Shown piece by piece: positions 1 through 7,508 of a DNA stretch of 8,738 bases. Position numbers and translations under genes: made by a program. The number at the start of each line of letters is the position of its first letter. Within the stretch, counting starts at the first letter, position 1. The DNA is from Comamonadaceae bacterium (GTDB taxonomy: Bacteria > Pseudomonadota > Gammaproteobacteria > Burkholderiales > Burkholderiaceae): NCBI GenBank assembly GCA_947505995.1, contig CANNNB010000088.1, positions 1-8,738 on the forward strand, written 5' to 3'. The notes beneath the pieces are model-generated. The model did not search any database. It was not told the DNA's origin and saw only the letters and a list, made by a program, of their open reading frames with translations.

Positions 1-1
1 C

Positions 2-1342
2 TTCACCGAATACCGCGGCATCTTTGAAAAAGATGCGGCCCTGTCACGTCGCTTCCAAAAGGTCGACGTGGTCGAGCCTACTGTGGCAGAAACAGTTGAC
101 ATCTTGAAGGGCTTGAAGTCTCGCTTTGAAGAACACCACAGCGTGAAGTATGCCAATGCCGCCTTGCAGGCCGCTGCTGAGTTGTCTGCCAAATTCATCA
201 ACGACCGTCATTTGCCCGACAAGGCCATTGACGTGATTGACGAAGCCGGCGCAGCCCAGCGCATCTTGCCACCTTCCAAGCGCAAGAAAACCATCGGTAA
301 GGCCGAGGTTGAAGACATCGTGGCCAAGATTGCACGCATTCCGCCAGCCAATGTGTCCAACGACGATCGCAGCAAATTGCAAACCATTGAGCGCGATTTG
401 AAGAGTGTGGTGTTTGGGCAAGACAAGGCCATTGAAGTTTTGGCATCCGCTGTCAAAATGGCGCGCTCTGGCTTGGGTAAAACAGACAAGCCCATTGGTT
501 CATTCTTGTTCAGTGGCCCCACCGGTGTGGGTAAAACAGAAGCGGCCAAGCAGTTGGCCTACATCATGGGCATCGACCTCATTCGCTTTGACATGTCAGA
601 GTACATGGAGCGTCATGCTGTTAGCCGCTTAATTGGTGCGCCTCCAGGCTATGTGGGCTTTGACCAAGGTGGCTTGCTCACCGAGGCCGTGACCAAGAAA
701 CCGCATTGCGTTTTGTTGCTCGACGAAATTGAAAAAGCGCACCCCGACATTTTCAATGTGTTGCTGCAGGTCATGGACCATGGCACCTTGACGGATAACA
801 ACGGCCGCAAAGCCGACTTCCGCAATGTGATCATCATCATGACCACCAATGCCGGCGCAGAGACCATGAACAAGGCCACCATTGGCTTTACCAATCCGCG
901 TCAGGCGGGCGACGAAATGGGCGATATCAAGCGCTTGTTCACGCCTGAGTTCCGCAATCGTTTGGACGCCATGGTCAGCTTCAAGGCCTTGGACGAGCAA
1001 ATCATCATGCGCGTGGTTGACAAGTTCTTGTTGCAGCTGGAAACCCAGTTGACTGAAAAGAAAGTGGACGTCACATTCAGCGACAATTTACGCAAGTTCT
1101 TGGCCAAAAAAGGTTTTGATCCGCTCATGGGTGCAAGGCCGATGCAGCGCTTGATTCAAGACACCATTCGCAAGGCCTTGGCCGACGAGTTGCTGTTTGG
1201 TCGCCTCATTGATGGAGGTCGTTTGAGCGTCGACTTAGACGAAAAGGATGAGGTTTTGTTGGACATCCAGCCCTTACCCAAGAAAGAAGGGCGCAATTCA
1301 AAATCTGAACCCCATGAGCCTGAAGAGGCAACTGCCAACTGA
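2..1342 (+). CDS. clpA: ATP-dependent Clp protease ATP-binding subunit ClpA (3' part only)
   Basis: The frame is open from the left edge and gives the last 446 residues of ClpA, the AAA+ unfoldase that feeds proteins, including ClpS-delivered N-degron substrates, into ClpP. The visible part starts in the first ATPase module (EYRGIFEKDAALSRRFQ, the arginine-finger region, then NDRHLPDKAIDVIDEA). It contains the whole second module: Walker A GPTGVGKT (515-538), Walker B VLLLDE (710-727), sensor 1 TTNAG, and sensor 2 GARPM (1130-1144). An IGF tripeptide (881-889) lies where the ClpP-docking loop is expected, which separates ClpA from ClpB. The final 20 or so residues are a charged, low-complexity tail (KKEGRNSKSEPHEPEEATAN). 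The N-terminal ClpS-binding domain and the start codon lie outside the window. Family assignment is secure. Confidence 0.96.
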   Translation, partial: FTEYRGIFEKDAALSRRFQKVDVVEPTVAETVDILKGLKSRFEEHHSVKYANAALQAAAELSAKFINDRHLPDKAIDVIDEAGAAQRILPPSKRKKTIGKAEVEDIVAKIARIPPANVSNDDRSKLQTIERDLKSVVFGQDKAIEVLASAVKMARSGLGKTDKPIGSFLFSGPTGVGKTEAAKQLAYIMGIDLIRFDMSEYMERHAVSRLIGAPPGYVGFDQGGLLTEAVTKKPHCVLLLDEIEKAHPDIFNVLLQVMDHGTLTDNNGRKADFRNVIIIMTTNAGAETMNKATIGFTNPRQAGDEMGDIKRLFTPEFRNRLDAMVSFKALDEQIIMRVVDKFLLQLETQLTEKKVDVTFSDNLRKFLAKKGFDPLMGARPMQRLIQDTIRKALADELLFGRLIDGGRLSVDLDEKDEVLLDIQPLPKKEGRNSKSEPHEPEEATAN

Positions 1343-1369
1343 AAAAAGCCGGATTCGTCCGGCTTTTTT
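1342..1369 (+). terminator. Intrinsic terminator after clpA
   Basis: A perfect 12-base-pair stem, AAAAAAGCCGGA (1342-1353) with TCCGGCTTTTTT (1358-1369), is closed by a TTCG tetraloop (1354-1357). The GC-rich core followed by six T residues is a standard rho-independent terminator. Its first base is the last base of the clpA stop codon (TGA, 1340-1342). Because the A and T tracts are symmetric it could also work on the opposite strand. It separates clpA from the yebC transcription unit. Confidence 0.93.
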
Positions 1370-1394
1370 GTTGATCAAGCTGAAAGCAGGGTAA

Positions 1395-1408
1395 GTGATT
1401 CAAATCAG
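1395..1408. promoter_or_regulatory. Possible FNR/Anr-like palindrome upstream of yebC
   Basis: The 14-mer GTGATTCAAATCAG contains TGAT-N4-ATCA, the core of the FNR/Anr consensus TTGAT-N4-ATCAA. Only the two outermost bases differ from the consensus. It is centred about 66 bases before the yebC start codon. A TAAAAT hexamer (1424-1429) further down could be a -10 element, but I see no good -35 partner. Binding is an inference from the pattern alone. Confidence 0.3.
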
Positions 1409-1467
1409 TCCCCAGATGAAAAGTAAAATCTAACCTAGATGATTTAAAGAACAACAAGGAATTTGAA

Positions 1468-2193
1468 ATGGCTGGCCACAGTAAATGGGCAAATATTCAA
1501 CACCGCAAGGGCCGGCAGGACGAAAAACGCCAGCGTATTTGGACCCGGGTGGTTCGGGAAATCATGGTGGCGGCCAGAACAGGCGGCGGTGATCCCACCG
1601 CCAACCCCCGTTTGCGCTTGGCCATTGAGAAGGCCAAAGCGGCCAACATGCCAGCTGACACCGTGAAGCGCAACATTGACAAGGCTACGGGCAACTTGGA
1701 AGGCGTGATCTACGAGGAAATTCGCTACGAAGGCTATGGCATCGGTGGCGCAGCCATCATTGTCGACACCATGACCGACAACCGCGTGCGCACCGTGGCA
1801 GAAGTGCGGCACGCCTTCAGCAAACACGGTGGCAACATGGGCACGGAAGGTTCAGTCGCTTTTCAGTTCAAGCACTGCGGCCAATTGATTTTTGCTCCAG
1901 GTACCTCAGAAGACAAAGTGATGGAAGTGGCTTTAGAAGCCGGCGCAGAAGATGTCATTGCAGACGATGAAGGCGCCATCGAAGTTCTCACTTCAGCGGC
2001 AGATTTTGAAGTGGTTAAAAATGCCCTTGAAGCCGCTGGTTTGACAGCTGACATGGCAGAAGTCACCATGCGCGCAGAGAACAGCATTGACCTTTCAGGC
2101 GATGATGCTGCCAAAATGCAAAAACTGTTGGATATCTTGGAAGATTTGGACGATGTGCAAAATGTTTTCCACAACGCATCCATTTCTGAATAA
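1468..2193 (+). CDS. yebC: YebC/PmpR family protein (TACO1 homologue)
   Basis: This is a full-length 241-residue member of the YebC/PmpR family. Bacterial members have been described as transcriptional regulators. The mitochondrial homologue TACO1, and more recently bacterial members, are linked to translation and to relieving ribosome stalling. Family marks are the N-terminal [14 protein letters not shown], then [21 protein letters not shown] (about 36-56), [14 protein letters not shown] (121-134), and the C-terminal [16 protein letters not shown] (221-236). The ATG is preceded by AAGGA (1456-1460) at a good 7-base spacing. It is the first gene after the clpA terminator and lies 10 bases before purD, so it probably heads the operon. 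The family call is firm; the exact cellular role is not fixed by the sequence. Confidence 0.95.
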   Translation: MAGHSKWANIQHRKGRQDEKRQRIWTRVVREIMVAARTGGGDPTANPRLRLAIEKAKAANMPADTVKRNIDKATGNLEGVIYEEIRYEGYGIGGAAIIVDTMTDNRVRTVAEVRHAFSKHGGNMGTEGSVAFQFKHCGQLIFAPGTSEDKVMEVALEAGAEDVIADDEGAIEVLTSAADFEVVKNALEAAGLTADMAEVTMRAENSIDLSGDDAAKMQKLLDILEDLDDVQNVFHNASISE

Positions 2194-2203
2194 GGCTTGA
2201 TCG

Positions 2204-3499
2204 ATGAAAGTATTGGTAGTAGGTGGTGGTGGACGAGAACACGCTTTGGCTTGGAAGTTGTCGCAATCTGAGCGCATTCAGAAAGTTTATGTGGCTCCCG
2301 GCAATGGCGGTACAGCGCGCGACCCCAATTTGTTCGATGTACCCATCACCGATGTGAAGGCGCTGCGTGAATGGGCACAGAAAGAAAAAATTGAACTCAC
2401 GGTGGTGGGACCTGAAGCGCCATTGGCCGCTGGGATGGTCGATGAATTTCGTGCACACGGCATGAAAATTTTTGGACCGACCAAAGCAGCCGCTCAATTG
2501 GAAAGTTCCAAAGCGTTTTCCAAAGCGTTTATGCATCGGCATGGCATTCCGACGGCCCTTTATGAAACCTTCACAGACGTGGCATTAGCTCATGCGTATG
2601 TCGACAAAATGGGCGCCCCTATTGTTGTAAAGGCCGATGGCTTAGCGGCAGGCAAAGGCGTGGTGGTGGCCACGACGGCGGAAGAAGCGCATGAAGCCAT
2701 CGACTTCATGTTGTTGGACAACAGTCTCGGCGTGGTTCACAACGCAGACGCAGATGGCGCTGCTGTGCCCCGCGTGGTCATTGAAGAATTTTTGCAGGGC
2801 GAAGAGGCCAGTTTCATCGTGTTGTGCGATGGCAAGAACGTGATGGCGCTGGCCACCAGTCAAGATCACAAGCGCTTGTTAGACCATGATCAAGGCCCTA
2901 ACACAGGCGGCATGGGTGCTTACTCGCCCGCACCCGTGGTGACGGCACAAGTGCACGCTCGGGCCATGCGCGAAGTCATCATGCCCACCATCAGGGGCAT
3001 GGAAAAAGACGGCATTCCCTACACGGGATTTTTGTATGCCGGTCTCATGATTGATGAACAAGGCCAGCCCAAAACATTGGAGTTCAATTGCCGTTTGGGC
3101 GATCCAGAAACTCAGCCCATCATGATGCGTTTGAAGAGCGATTTGGTGGAGGTCATGTTGGCCGCCACCAGCGAAAAATTGGACACGGTTGAGTTGGAGT
3201 GGGACAGAAGAACCGCTTTGGGGGTTGTGATGGCTGCCGCTGGGTACCCCATGAAACCTAGCAAGGGTGATGTCATTACGGGATTGCCTAAAGACGAGAT
3301 GGATGCCATGGTGTTTCATGCAGGAACGACGGCTCAGGATGGTCAAACTTTGAGTTCAGGTGGTCGGGTCTTGTGCGTCACTGTGCTGGCCGATTCGGTG
3401 AAGCAAGCGCAGCAAAAGGCCTATGAAATGGCCAAGGGCATTCACTTTGATGGGCAACAGTATCGAAAAGATATTGGTTTTAGGGCAATCAAGTCGTGA
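2204..3499 (+). CDS. purD: Phosphoribosylamine--glycine ligase (GAR synthetase)
   Basis: PurD catalyses the ATP-dependent joining of glycine to 5-phosphoribosylamine, the second step of de novo purine synthesis, in the cytoplasm. The 431 residues match the usual family length. The N-terminal nucleotide-fold motif VLVVGGGGREHALAWKL (3-19) is followed by ATP-grasp elements: VVKADGLAAGKGVVV (141-155), GPNTGGMGAYSP (231-242), and the family signature RLGDPETQ (297-304) with its metal-binding Glu in LEFNCRLGDPE. The start codon has AAGG 8 bases upstream, overlapping the yebC stop region. Its stop TGA overlaps the GTG start of the next gene (GTGA, 3496-3499), which suggests translational coupling. 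A perfect 12-base tandem repeat (2507-2530) encodes SKAFSKAF, which fits the family's conserved SKAF region and is not an insertion. Confidence 0.97.
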   Translation: MKVLVVGGGGREHALAWKLSQSERIQKVYVAPGNGGTARDPNLFDVPITDVKALREWAQKEKIELTVVGPEAPLAAGMVDEFRAHGMKIFGPTKAAAQLESSKAFSKAFMHRHGIPTALYETFTDVALAHAYVDKMGAPIVVKADGLAAGKGVVVATTAEEAHEAIDFMLLDNSLGVVHNADADGAAVPRVVIEEFLQGEEASFIVLCDGKNVMALATSQDHKRLLDHDQGPNTGGMGAYSPAPVVTAQVHARAMREVIMPTIRGMEKDGIPYTGFLYAGLMIDEQGQPKTLEFNCRLGDPETQPIMMRLKSDLVEVMLAATSEKLDTVELEWDRRTALGVVMAAAGYPMKPSKGDVITGLPKDEMDAMVFHAGTTAQDGQTLSSGGRVLCVTVLADSVKQAQQKAYEMAKGIHFDGQQYRKDIGFRAIKS

Positions 3500-4155
3500 A
3501 CGCCAGCAAAGAAGAAGCAGTACCCGAATCGGCTTTAATTCCTGGGCCCCATCCCTTTCAAATGAAGGGCCATATTTGGGCGGCTTGGCTGCTCAAACTG
3601 ATTGGTTGGCGAGTTGATTTTCAAGGTCTACCAACGCTGCAAGGTGTGGCCATTGTGTATCCCCACACCAGCAATTGGGATTTCTGCACGGCCATGTTGT
3701 GCAAATGGACCATGGGCTTGCCCTTGTTTTTTTGGTGCAAAGACTCATTGTTGAAAATCCCTTTGTTCGGTTCCTGGGTTCGATGGATTGGTGGCGTGCC
3801 GATTGATCGGTCTTCGTCACGTGGTGTCGTCGGTGCCATGGTCGAGGTTTTTGCAGAACACCAGCGCGCAGATAAATTCTTGTGGATTGGCTTGTCCCCC
3901 GAAGGAACTCGAAAGCGAACAGAAGGATGGCGCAGTGGCTTTTATCAATTGGCCATGGGTGCCAATTTACCCTTGGCTGTGGTGCATCTCGATTACGCCA
4001 AAAAGCAGATGAAGTTTGAAGGCTTCTTGAAACTTTCTGGCGATGTAGAACTAGATTACGATCGCATTCGAAAAATGTACGAAGGTGTAGAAGGTTTTCA
4101 CAAAGAAAAGGTCGCCCCCATTCGGCCATTGCCTGCCAGAGAAAACACCCCATAG
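3496..4155 (+). CDS. PlsC-like lysophospholipid acyltransferase family protein
   Basis: This 219-residue protein belongs to the PlsC/LPLAT acyltransferase family, whose members move an acyl chain from acyl-ACP or acyl-CoA to a lysophospholipid or related acceptor at the cytoplasmic membrane. The catalytic HX4D motif is HTSNWD (H57, D62). Motif III is GGVPIDRS (99-106), and the acceptor-phosphate motif is EGTR (136-139, in LSPEGTRKR). Hydrophobic stretches at about 26-38 and 71-80 could contact the membrane, but there is no clear signal peptide. The GTG start overlaps the purD stop by four bases. The next in-frame ATG is Met23, which would leave the motifs intact. The protein is shorter than typical PlsC, so it may be a side-branch enzyme such as a lyso-lipid recycler. 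Its exact substrate cannot be read from the sequence. Confidence 0.88.
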   Translation: MNASKEEAVPESALIPGPHPFQMKGHIWAAWLLKLIGWRVDFQGLPTLQGVAIVYPHTSNWDFCTAMLCKWTMGLPLFFWCKDSLLKIPLFGSWVRWIGGVPIDRSSSRGVVGAMVEVFAEHQRADKFLWIGLSPEGTRKRTEGWRSGFYQLAMGANLPLAVVHLDYAKKQMKFEGFLKLSGDVELDYDRIRKMYEGVEGFHKEKVAPIRPLPARENTP

Positions 4156-4186
4156 ACGTCAACAAACGTTTTTAGAAAGACACAGC

Positions 4187-5104
4187 ATGCAAGTTAGCCA
4201 AGCCCAGAGCGTTCGGCAATACCTCATCCAACTTCAAGCAAAAATTACCAATTCATTGCATGACTTGGATGGCACTTCTTTTGTGGTCGATGCCTGGAAA
4301 AAACCAGAAGGCGATATGCTGCAAGGCGATGGCATTACCCAAATTCTGGAAGGCGGCCCGGTATTTGAAAGAGCCGGCTGCGGCTTCTCACATGTGACCG
4401 GGCCCAAGTTGCCACCTTCAGCAACGCAGCATCGCCCAGAATTGGCAGGTGCGCCTTTTGAAGCCATGGGCTTGTCTTTGGTCTTTCATCCACGCAACCC
4501 CTATGTGCCTACCGTTCACATGAATGTTCGAATGATTGTGGCAAAGCCCGATGGTAAAGCGCCTGTTGCGTGGTTTGGTGGCGGCATGGACCTTACCCCT
4601 TACTACGGCTTTGAAGAAGATGCGGTGCACTTCCATCAAACCTGCAAAGATGTTGTTCAACCTTACGGCGCAGACCTGCATCCACGATTTAAAAAATGGT
4701 GTGATGAGTATTTCTTTTTGAAGCACCGCAACGAAGCGCGAGGCGTTGGCGGTATTTTTTACGATGACTTTGCAGAACTTGGTTTTGAAAAGGGATTCGC
4801 CATGATGCAAGACGTGGGCAATGGGCTTTTGAAAGCTTACATGCCCCTCGTGATGCGCAGGAAAGACACGCCTTATGGCGAGCGAGAGAGAGATTTCCAA
4901 CTCTATCGCCGAGGACGGTATGTCGAATTCAATTTGGTCTGGGACCGGGGAACGCATTTCGGTCTGCAATCAGGCGGTCGCACTGAATCGATTCTGTTGT
5001 CAATGCCTTCGCTGGTGACTTGGTCCTACAACAGAGTAGATGCGGCCGATTCAGCTGAGGCTCAATTGGCCAGCCAATTTTTGATTCCAAGGGAATGGGT
5101 TTGA
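4187..5104 (+). CDS. hemF: Oxygen-dependent coproporphyrinogen III oxidase
   Basis: HemF converts coproporphyrinogen III to protoporphyrinogen IX by two O2-dependent oxidative decarboxylations, a late step of heme synthesis. The 305 residues are close to the E. coli enzyme length. The four conserved histidines, H101, H111, H150 and H180, keep the spacing of E. coli H96, H106, H145 and H175 exactly (10, 39, 30). Other family blocks are [14 protein letters not shown] (129-142), [15 protein letters not shown] (181-195), and [20 protein letters not shown] (245-264). It starts 31 bases after the acyltransferase with a modest AGAAAG ribosome-binding stretch, and its 3' end overlaps the nadD start region. 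Dependence on O2 suggests that an alternative oxygen-independent enzyme may exist elsewhere if this organism lives without oxygen, but nothing in the window shows one. Confidence 0.97.
   Translation: MQVSQAQSVRQYLIQLQAKITNSLHDLDGTSFVVDAWKKPEGDMLQGDGITQILEGGPVFERAGCGFSHVTGPKLPPSATQHRPELAGAPFEAMGLSLVFHPRNPYVPTVHMNVRMIVAKPDGKAPVAWFGGGMDLTPYYGFEEDAVHFHQTCKDVVQPYGADLHPRFKKWCDEYFFLKHRNEARGVGGIFYDDFAELGFEKGFAMMQDVGNGLLKAYMPLVMRRKDTPYGERERDFQLYRRGRYVEFNLVWDRGTHFGLQSGGRTESILLSMPSLVTWSYNRVDAADSAEAQLASQFLIPREWV
5089..5094 (+). promoter_or_regulatory. Shine-Dalgarno-like AAGGGA bearing on the nadD start
   Basis: AAGGGA lies directly against the ATG at 5095, which is too close for that codon, but sits 6 bases before an in-frame TTG at 5101. 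The TTG overlaps the hemF stop as TTGA (5101-5104). This arrangement favours TTG 5101 as the working nadD start, shortening the protein by two residues. It is an argument from spacing only. Confidence 0.4.
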
Positions 5105-5697
5105 CACTTCAACGCATTGGCATTTTGGGCGGCGCATTTGATCCGCCGCACAGAGCCCATGTGGCCATGGCCGAAGCTGCTATCGCTCAATTTGATTTGG
5201 ACGAGCTAATCGTGGTGCCTACTGGGAACGCTTGGCACAAACCCAGAGACTTAAGCAGTGGCGAACACAGAGTTGCCATGGCTCGGCTGGCTTTCAGCCA
5301 TTTAAGTCAGGCCAGGGTGGATGAGATTGAGTTGCATCGACAGGGCCCCAGTTACACCATCGACACTTTGCGAAGCTTTGGCGGTCAGTTTCCTGGTGCC
5401 CAGTTTTTTTTATTGATCGGGGAAGATCAAGGCAAAGTCTTGGCAACGTGGCATGAAATTGGTGAAATTGCCCAGCGGGCTATAATTTGCGTCGCTGAAC
5501 GCAAGATGTCTGAATCCTCAGACACCGTTGCTTCCAGCCTTGATATTCCCACTCAGGCCTTGAAATTGCCTCAATTGCCGCACAGCGCAACGCAAATTCG
5601 AGCACGGGTGGCCCAAGGGCAAACCATTGACGCACTGGTCCCGCCGACCGTTGCGCTGTATATTCAAAGCCATCACCTCTACCTGCCTGCACGATGA
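5095..5697 (+). CDS. nadD: Nicotinate-nucleotide adenylyltransferase
   Basis: NadD transfers AMP from ATP to nicotinate mononucleotide, giving deamido-NAD in the NAD pathway. The 200-residue product has the nucleotidyltransferase opening [15 protein letters not shown] (8-22). The catalytic (H/T)xGH motif appears as HRAH, with Ala in place of Gly. It also has GPSYTIDTL (84-92), [15 protein letters not shown] (107-121), and the C-terminal phosphate-binding SATQIRARV (164-172). All are expected for NadD. The ATG at 5095 overlaps hemF by 10 bases; an in-frame TTG at 5101 is better placed relative to AAGGGA and may be the true start. The stop overlaps the rsfS start as ATGA (5694-5697). The pairing nadD-rsfS-rlmH is common in bacteria and supports all three calls. 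Confidence 0.95.
   Translation: MGLTLQRIGILGGAFDPPHRAHVAMAEAAIAQFDLDELIVVPTGNAWHKPRDLSSGEHRVAMARLAFSHLSQARVDEIELHRQGPSYTIDTLRSFGGQFPGAQFFLLIGEDQGKVLATWHEIGEIAQRAIICVAERKMSESSDTVASSLDIPTQALKLPQLPHSATQIRARVAQGQTIDALVPPTVALYIQSHHLYLPAR
5459..5486 (+). promoter_or_regulatory. Possible internal sigma70-type promoter within nadD
   Basis: A perfect -10 hexamer TATAAT (5481-5486, in GGCTATAATT) has a poor -35 candidate TTGGTG (5459-5464) 16 bases upstream. It lies about 210 bases before rsfS and could give extra transcription of rsfS-rlmH-maf. Codon needs alone (GCT ATA ATT, encoding Ala-Ile-Ile) could also produce the hexamer, so support is limited. Confidence 0.25.
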
Positions 5698-6392
5698 ACG
5701 AAACCTCTGCCAAAAAAGACACCCAAAAACTCCAGCGCATCGTTGTTGATGCATTGGAAGATGTGAAAGCACAGGAAATTGTGGTGTTCGATACAGAAGA
5801 GATGTCCGCTCTTTTTGAGCGAGTCATCATCGCTTCAGGTACCTCCAACCGTCAAACGAAAGCTTTGGCAGCCAGTGTTCGCGACAAGGTGAAAGAATCG
5901 GGTTATCCCAAACCGCGCATTGAGGGTGAAGACAACGGCGAGTGGATTATTGTGGATTGCGGCAGCGTCGTTGCTCACGTCATGCAGCCTACCATTCGGT
6001 CTTACTACAACCTTGAGGAAATTTGGGGCGACAAGCCGGTGCGTTTGAAGCTGGGTGCCCCCAAGCCTGCTGAACCTGTGCGCAAGCCAGTTGCCAAGAA
6101 GAAGGCCAATGTCAGTGCCGGACGTACGCCCACAAGGCGTGATTCTGTCCCTGTTGGCCCCATGGGTTCGGAAGCGCTCAAGCCCACGCGCAAAGTGCCG
6201 GCTAAATCAAGCGCCAAACCTGCCACTAAAGCAGCTGGCAAATCTTTGGGTAAAACTCTTGTTAAGCCACCTGCTACATCAAGGATCAAGCCTGCTTCAA
6301 AATCTGTTGGCAAACCTGCCAGCAAACCTTCTGCCAAATCCAGCGCCAAACCAGCAGCCAAGTCCTTCGCCAAGGCCAAGCCTAAGGCCTAA
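5694..6392 (+). CDS. rsfS: Ribosome silencing factor RsfS with long basic C-terminal tail
   Basis: Residues 8-118 are a complete RsfS (Iojap/YbeB) domain, which binds ribosomal protein uL14 and blocks joining of the 30S and 50S subunits when nutrients are short. Marks include [19 protein letters not shown] (16-34), [19 protein letters not shown] (41-59), [14 protein letters not shown] (77-90), [22 protein letters not shown] (92-113). The family is usually about 105-120 residues, but here an additional 112 residues (121-232) follow, rich in Lys, Ala, Pro and Ser. By my count the tail holds 23 Lys and 6 Arg against 3 acidic residues, with no acidic residue after 160. Motifs such as SAKP, ASKP and AAKS recur, giving imperfect DNA repeats (6204-6224 and 6336-6356 match at 18 of 21 bases). 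The tail is presumably disordered and may bind RNA. It starts in an ATGA overlap with nadD and ends 5 bases before rlmH. Confidence 0.95.
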   Translation: MNETSAKKDTQKLQRIVVDALEDVKAQEIVVFDTEEMSALFERVIIASGTSNRQTKALAASVRDKVKESGYPKPRIEGEDNGEWIIVDCGSVVAHVMQPTIRSYYNLEEIWGDKPVRLKLGAPKPAEPVRKPVAKKKANVSAGRTPTRRDSVPVGPMGSEALKPTRKVPAKSSAKPATKAAGKSLGKTLVKPPATSRIKPASKSVGKPASKPSAKSSAKPAAKSFAKAKPKA

Positions 6393-6397
6393 GTTTC

Positions 6398-6865
6398 ATG
6401 AAGCTGCTAATTGTGGCAGTGGGGCAACGCGTCCCCGATTGGGCACAAACTGCGTGGGACGATTACGCCAAACGCTTTCCCCCTGAACTCAAAGTAGAGC
6501 TCAAGGCTGTGAAGACCGAGCCCCGCAGCTCTAAAACCTATGAAAACTTGGTGGCTGCTGAGAGGCAGCGCATTGAGGCGGTCATACCACGTGGCACTCG
6601 CATCGTGGTGCTAGACGAGCGCGGTACCGCATTGAGAACTACCGCGCTTGCGCAGCGCTTGAAAGACTGGCAACTAGGGGGCGATGATGTGGCGCTGATT
6701 ATTGGGGGGCCAGATGGTCTAGAGCCCGCTTTCAGAGATGCAGCACATGAGCGCATTCGCTTGTCCGATCTCACGCTGCCACATGCCATGGCCAGGGTCT
6801 TGCTTATTGAGCAGTTATACCGTGCCTGGTCCATCAATGCCAATCACCCTTATCACCGAGAATAA
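6398..6865 (+). CDS. rlmH: 23S rRNA (pseudouridine1915-N3)-methyltransferase RlmH
   Basis: RlmH is a small SPOUT-class methyltransferase that uses S-adenosylmethionine to methylate pseudouridine 1915 (E. coli numbering) in helix 69 of 23S rRNA, on assembled 70S ribosomes. The 155 residues match the family length. The N-terminus is [36 protein letters not shown] (71-79), the SAM-binding knot region [11 protein letters not shown] (100-110), [23 protein letters not shown] (122-144) and the terminal NHPYHRE (149-155) are all diagnostic. AAGG at 6384-6387, inside the end of rsfS, lies 10 bases before the ATG. It sits between rsfS and maf in the same operon. Confidence 0.97.
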   Translation: MKLLIVAVGQRVPDWAQTAWDDYAKRFPPELKVELKAVKTEPRSSKTYENLVAAERQRIEAVIPRGTRIVVLDERGTALRTTALAQRLKDWQLGGDDVALIIGGPDGLEPAFRDAAHERIRLSDLTLPHAMARVLLIEQLYRAWSINANHPYHRE

Positions 6866-6872
6866 ACTTTCA

Positions 6873-7463
6873 ATGAAAGATTTCGTTTACCTGGCCTCGC
6901 AAAGTCCGAGGCGCAAACAATTGCTCGAACAGATAGGCGTGCGGTATGAGTTGTTGTTGGCCACACCAGACGAAGATGTTGAATCACTAGAACGCGTGAT
7001 ACCTGGTGAAGCACCTTTGACCTACGTGAAGCGCGTGACCCAATTGAAACTTGAAGCGGCAGTCAAACGCATGCAAGCGCGTCACTTAAAACCTGCACCT
7101 GTGTTGTGCGCAGATACGACTGTGGCCTTGGGCCGATTCATTCTAGGCAAACCCGAAAATGCGCAAGATGCCGTGCGAATTTTAAAAACTTTGTCTGGTC
7201 AAACTCACCGAGTCTTAACTGCCGTGGCTGTGGCTTCTGGTCGTCGGCGTTCATTGAGTGTGTCTGTTTCGAAAGTAACTTTTGCGCCCATGAAGTTGTC
7301 GGATATCAAAGCTTATGTGGCAACGGGTGAGCCCTTTGGAAAAGCAGGTGCCTACGGTATTCAAGGGATGGTCGCTGCTTATATTTCAGACATCCAGGGC
7401 TCGTACACGGGCATCATGGGTTTGCCACTTTATGAGACTGCAGATTTGTTGAAAAATATTTAA
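6873..7463 (+). CDS. maf: Maf family nucleoside triphosphate pyrophosphatase (YhdE-like)
   Basis: Maf proteins hydrolyse nucleoside triphosphates to monophosphates and pyrophosphate. The YhdE branch acts on dTTP and UTP and probably on modified nucleotides. The 196-residue product begins with the substrate loop LASQSPRRKQLLEQIG (7-22). It has the catalytic CADTTVAL (79-86, Asp81), LSGQTHRVLTAVAV (107-120), GEPFGKAGAYGIQG (152-165) and GLPLYET (183-189). The KAGAYGIQG and GLPLYET wording resembles YhdE more than YceF. I placed the start at ATG 6873, 7 bases after rlmH. The frame is open further upstream to an ATG at 6738 inside rlmH, but those extra 45 residues do not resemble the family. GAGAA (6858-6862) may serve as the ribosome-binding site. 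It is the last gene of the tight run. Confidence 0.94.
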   Translation: MKDFVYLASQSPRRKQLLEQIGVRYELLLATPDEDVESLERVIPGEAPLTYVKRVTQLKLEAAVKRMQARHLKPAPVLCADTTVALGRFILGKPENAQDAVRILKTLSGQTHRVLTAVAVASGRRRSLSVSVSKVTFAPMKLSDIKAYVATGEPFGKAGAYGIQGMVAAYISDIQGSYTGIMGLPLYETADLLKNI

Positions 7464-7473
7464 GCTTAATTGC

Positions 7474-7495
7474 AATGTCGAAAAGACATTTTCTT
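7474..7495 (+). terminator. Weak possible terminator after maf
   Basis: AATGTC (7474-7479) and GACATT (7485-7490) form a 6-base-pair stem around a GAAAA loop, followed by a short T-rich run (TTCTT). The stem is short and AT-rich, so any termination would be inefficient. Its position 10 bases after the last gene of the operon is what makes it plausible. Confidence 0.35.
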
Positions 7496-7508
7496 TCGCC
7501 CTAAGCCA

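Noticed and set aside
2507..2530. Perfect 12-base tandem repeat in purD encoding SKAFSKAF.
   Set aside because: PurD proteins have a conserved SKAF-T/S-K-x-F stretch here, so identical codons explain it; no sign of a recent duplication.
4156..4186. Perfect palindrome AAACGTTT in the acyltransferase-hemF gap as an operator.
   Set aside because: It is only 8 bases with no spacer or second copy, and matches no known site that I can name.
3593..4969. Long antisense open frames opposite the acyltransferase (3593-4165) and hemF (4418-4969).
   Set aside because: The + strand frames encode clear enzymes with intact catalytic motifs; the antisense products have no recognisable domain and look like codon-bias shadows.
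5404..5411. Run of eight T residues in nadD as a possible slippage or phase-variation tract.
   Set aside because: The reading frame is intact across it and encodes the expected Phe-Phe-Leu; eight T residues alone are weak evidence.
6005..6379. Antisense frame opposite the rsfS tail, giving a Leu/Ala/Gly-rich protein.
   Set aside because: Its repetitive makeup is the mirror of the Lys/Ala/Pro repeats on the + strand; no independent support.
6738..6872. In-frame N-terminal extension of Maf beginning at ATG 6738.
   Set aside because: It lies inside rlmH, shows no resemblance to Maf proteins, and the family-typical start is ATG 6873, 7 bases after the rlmH stop.
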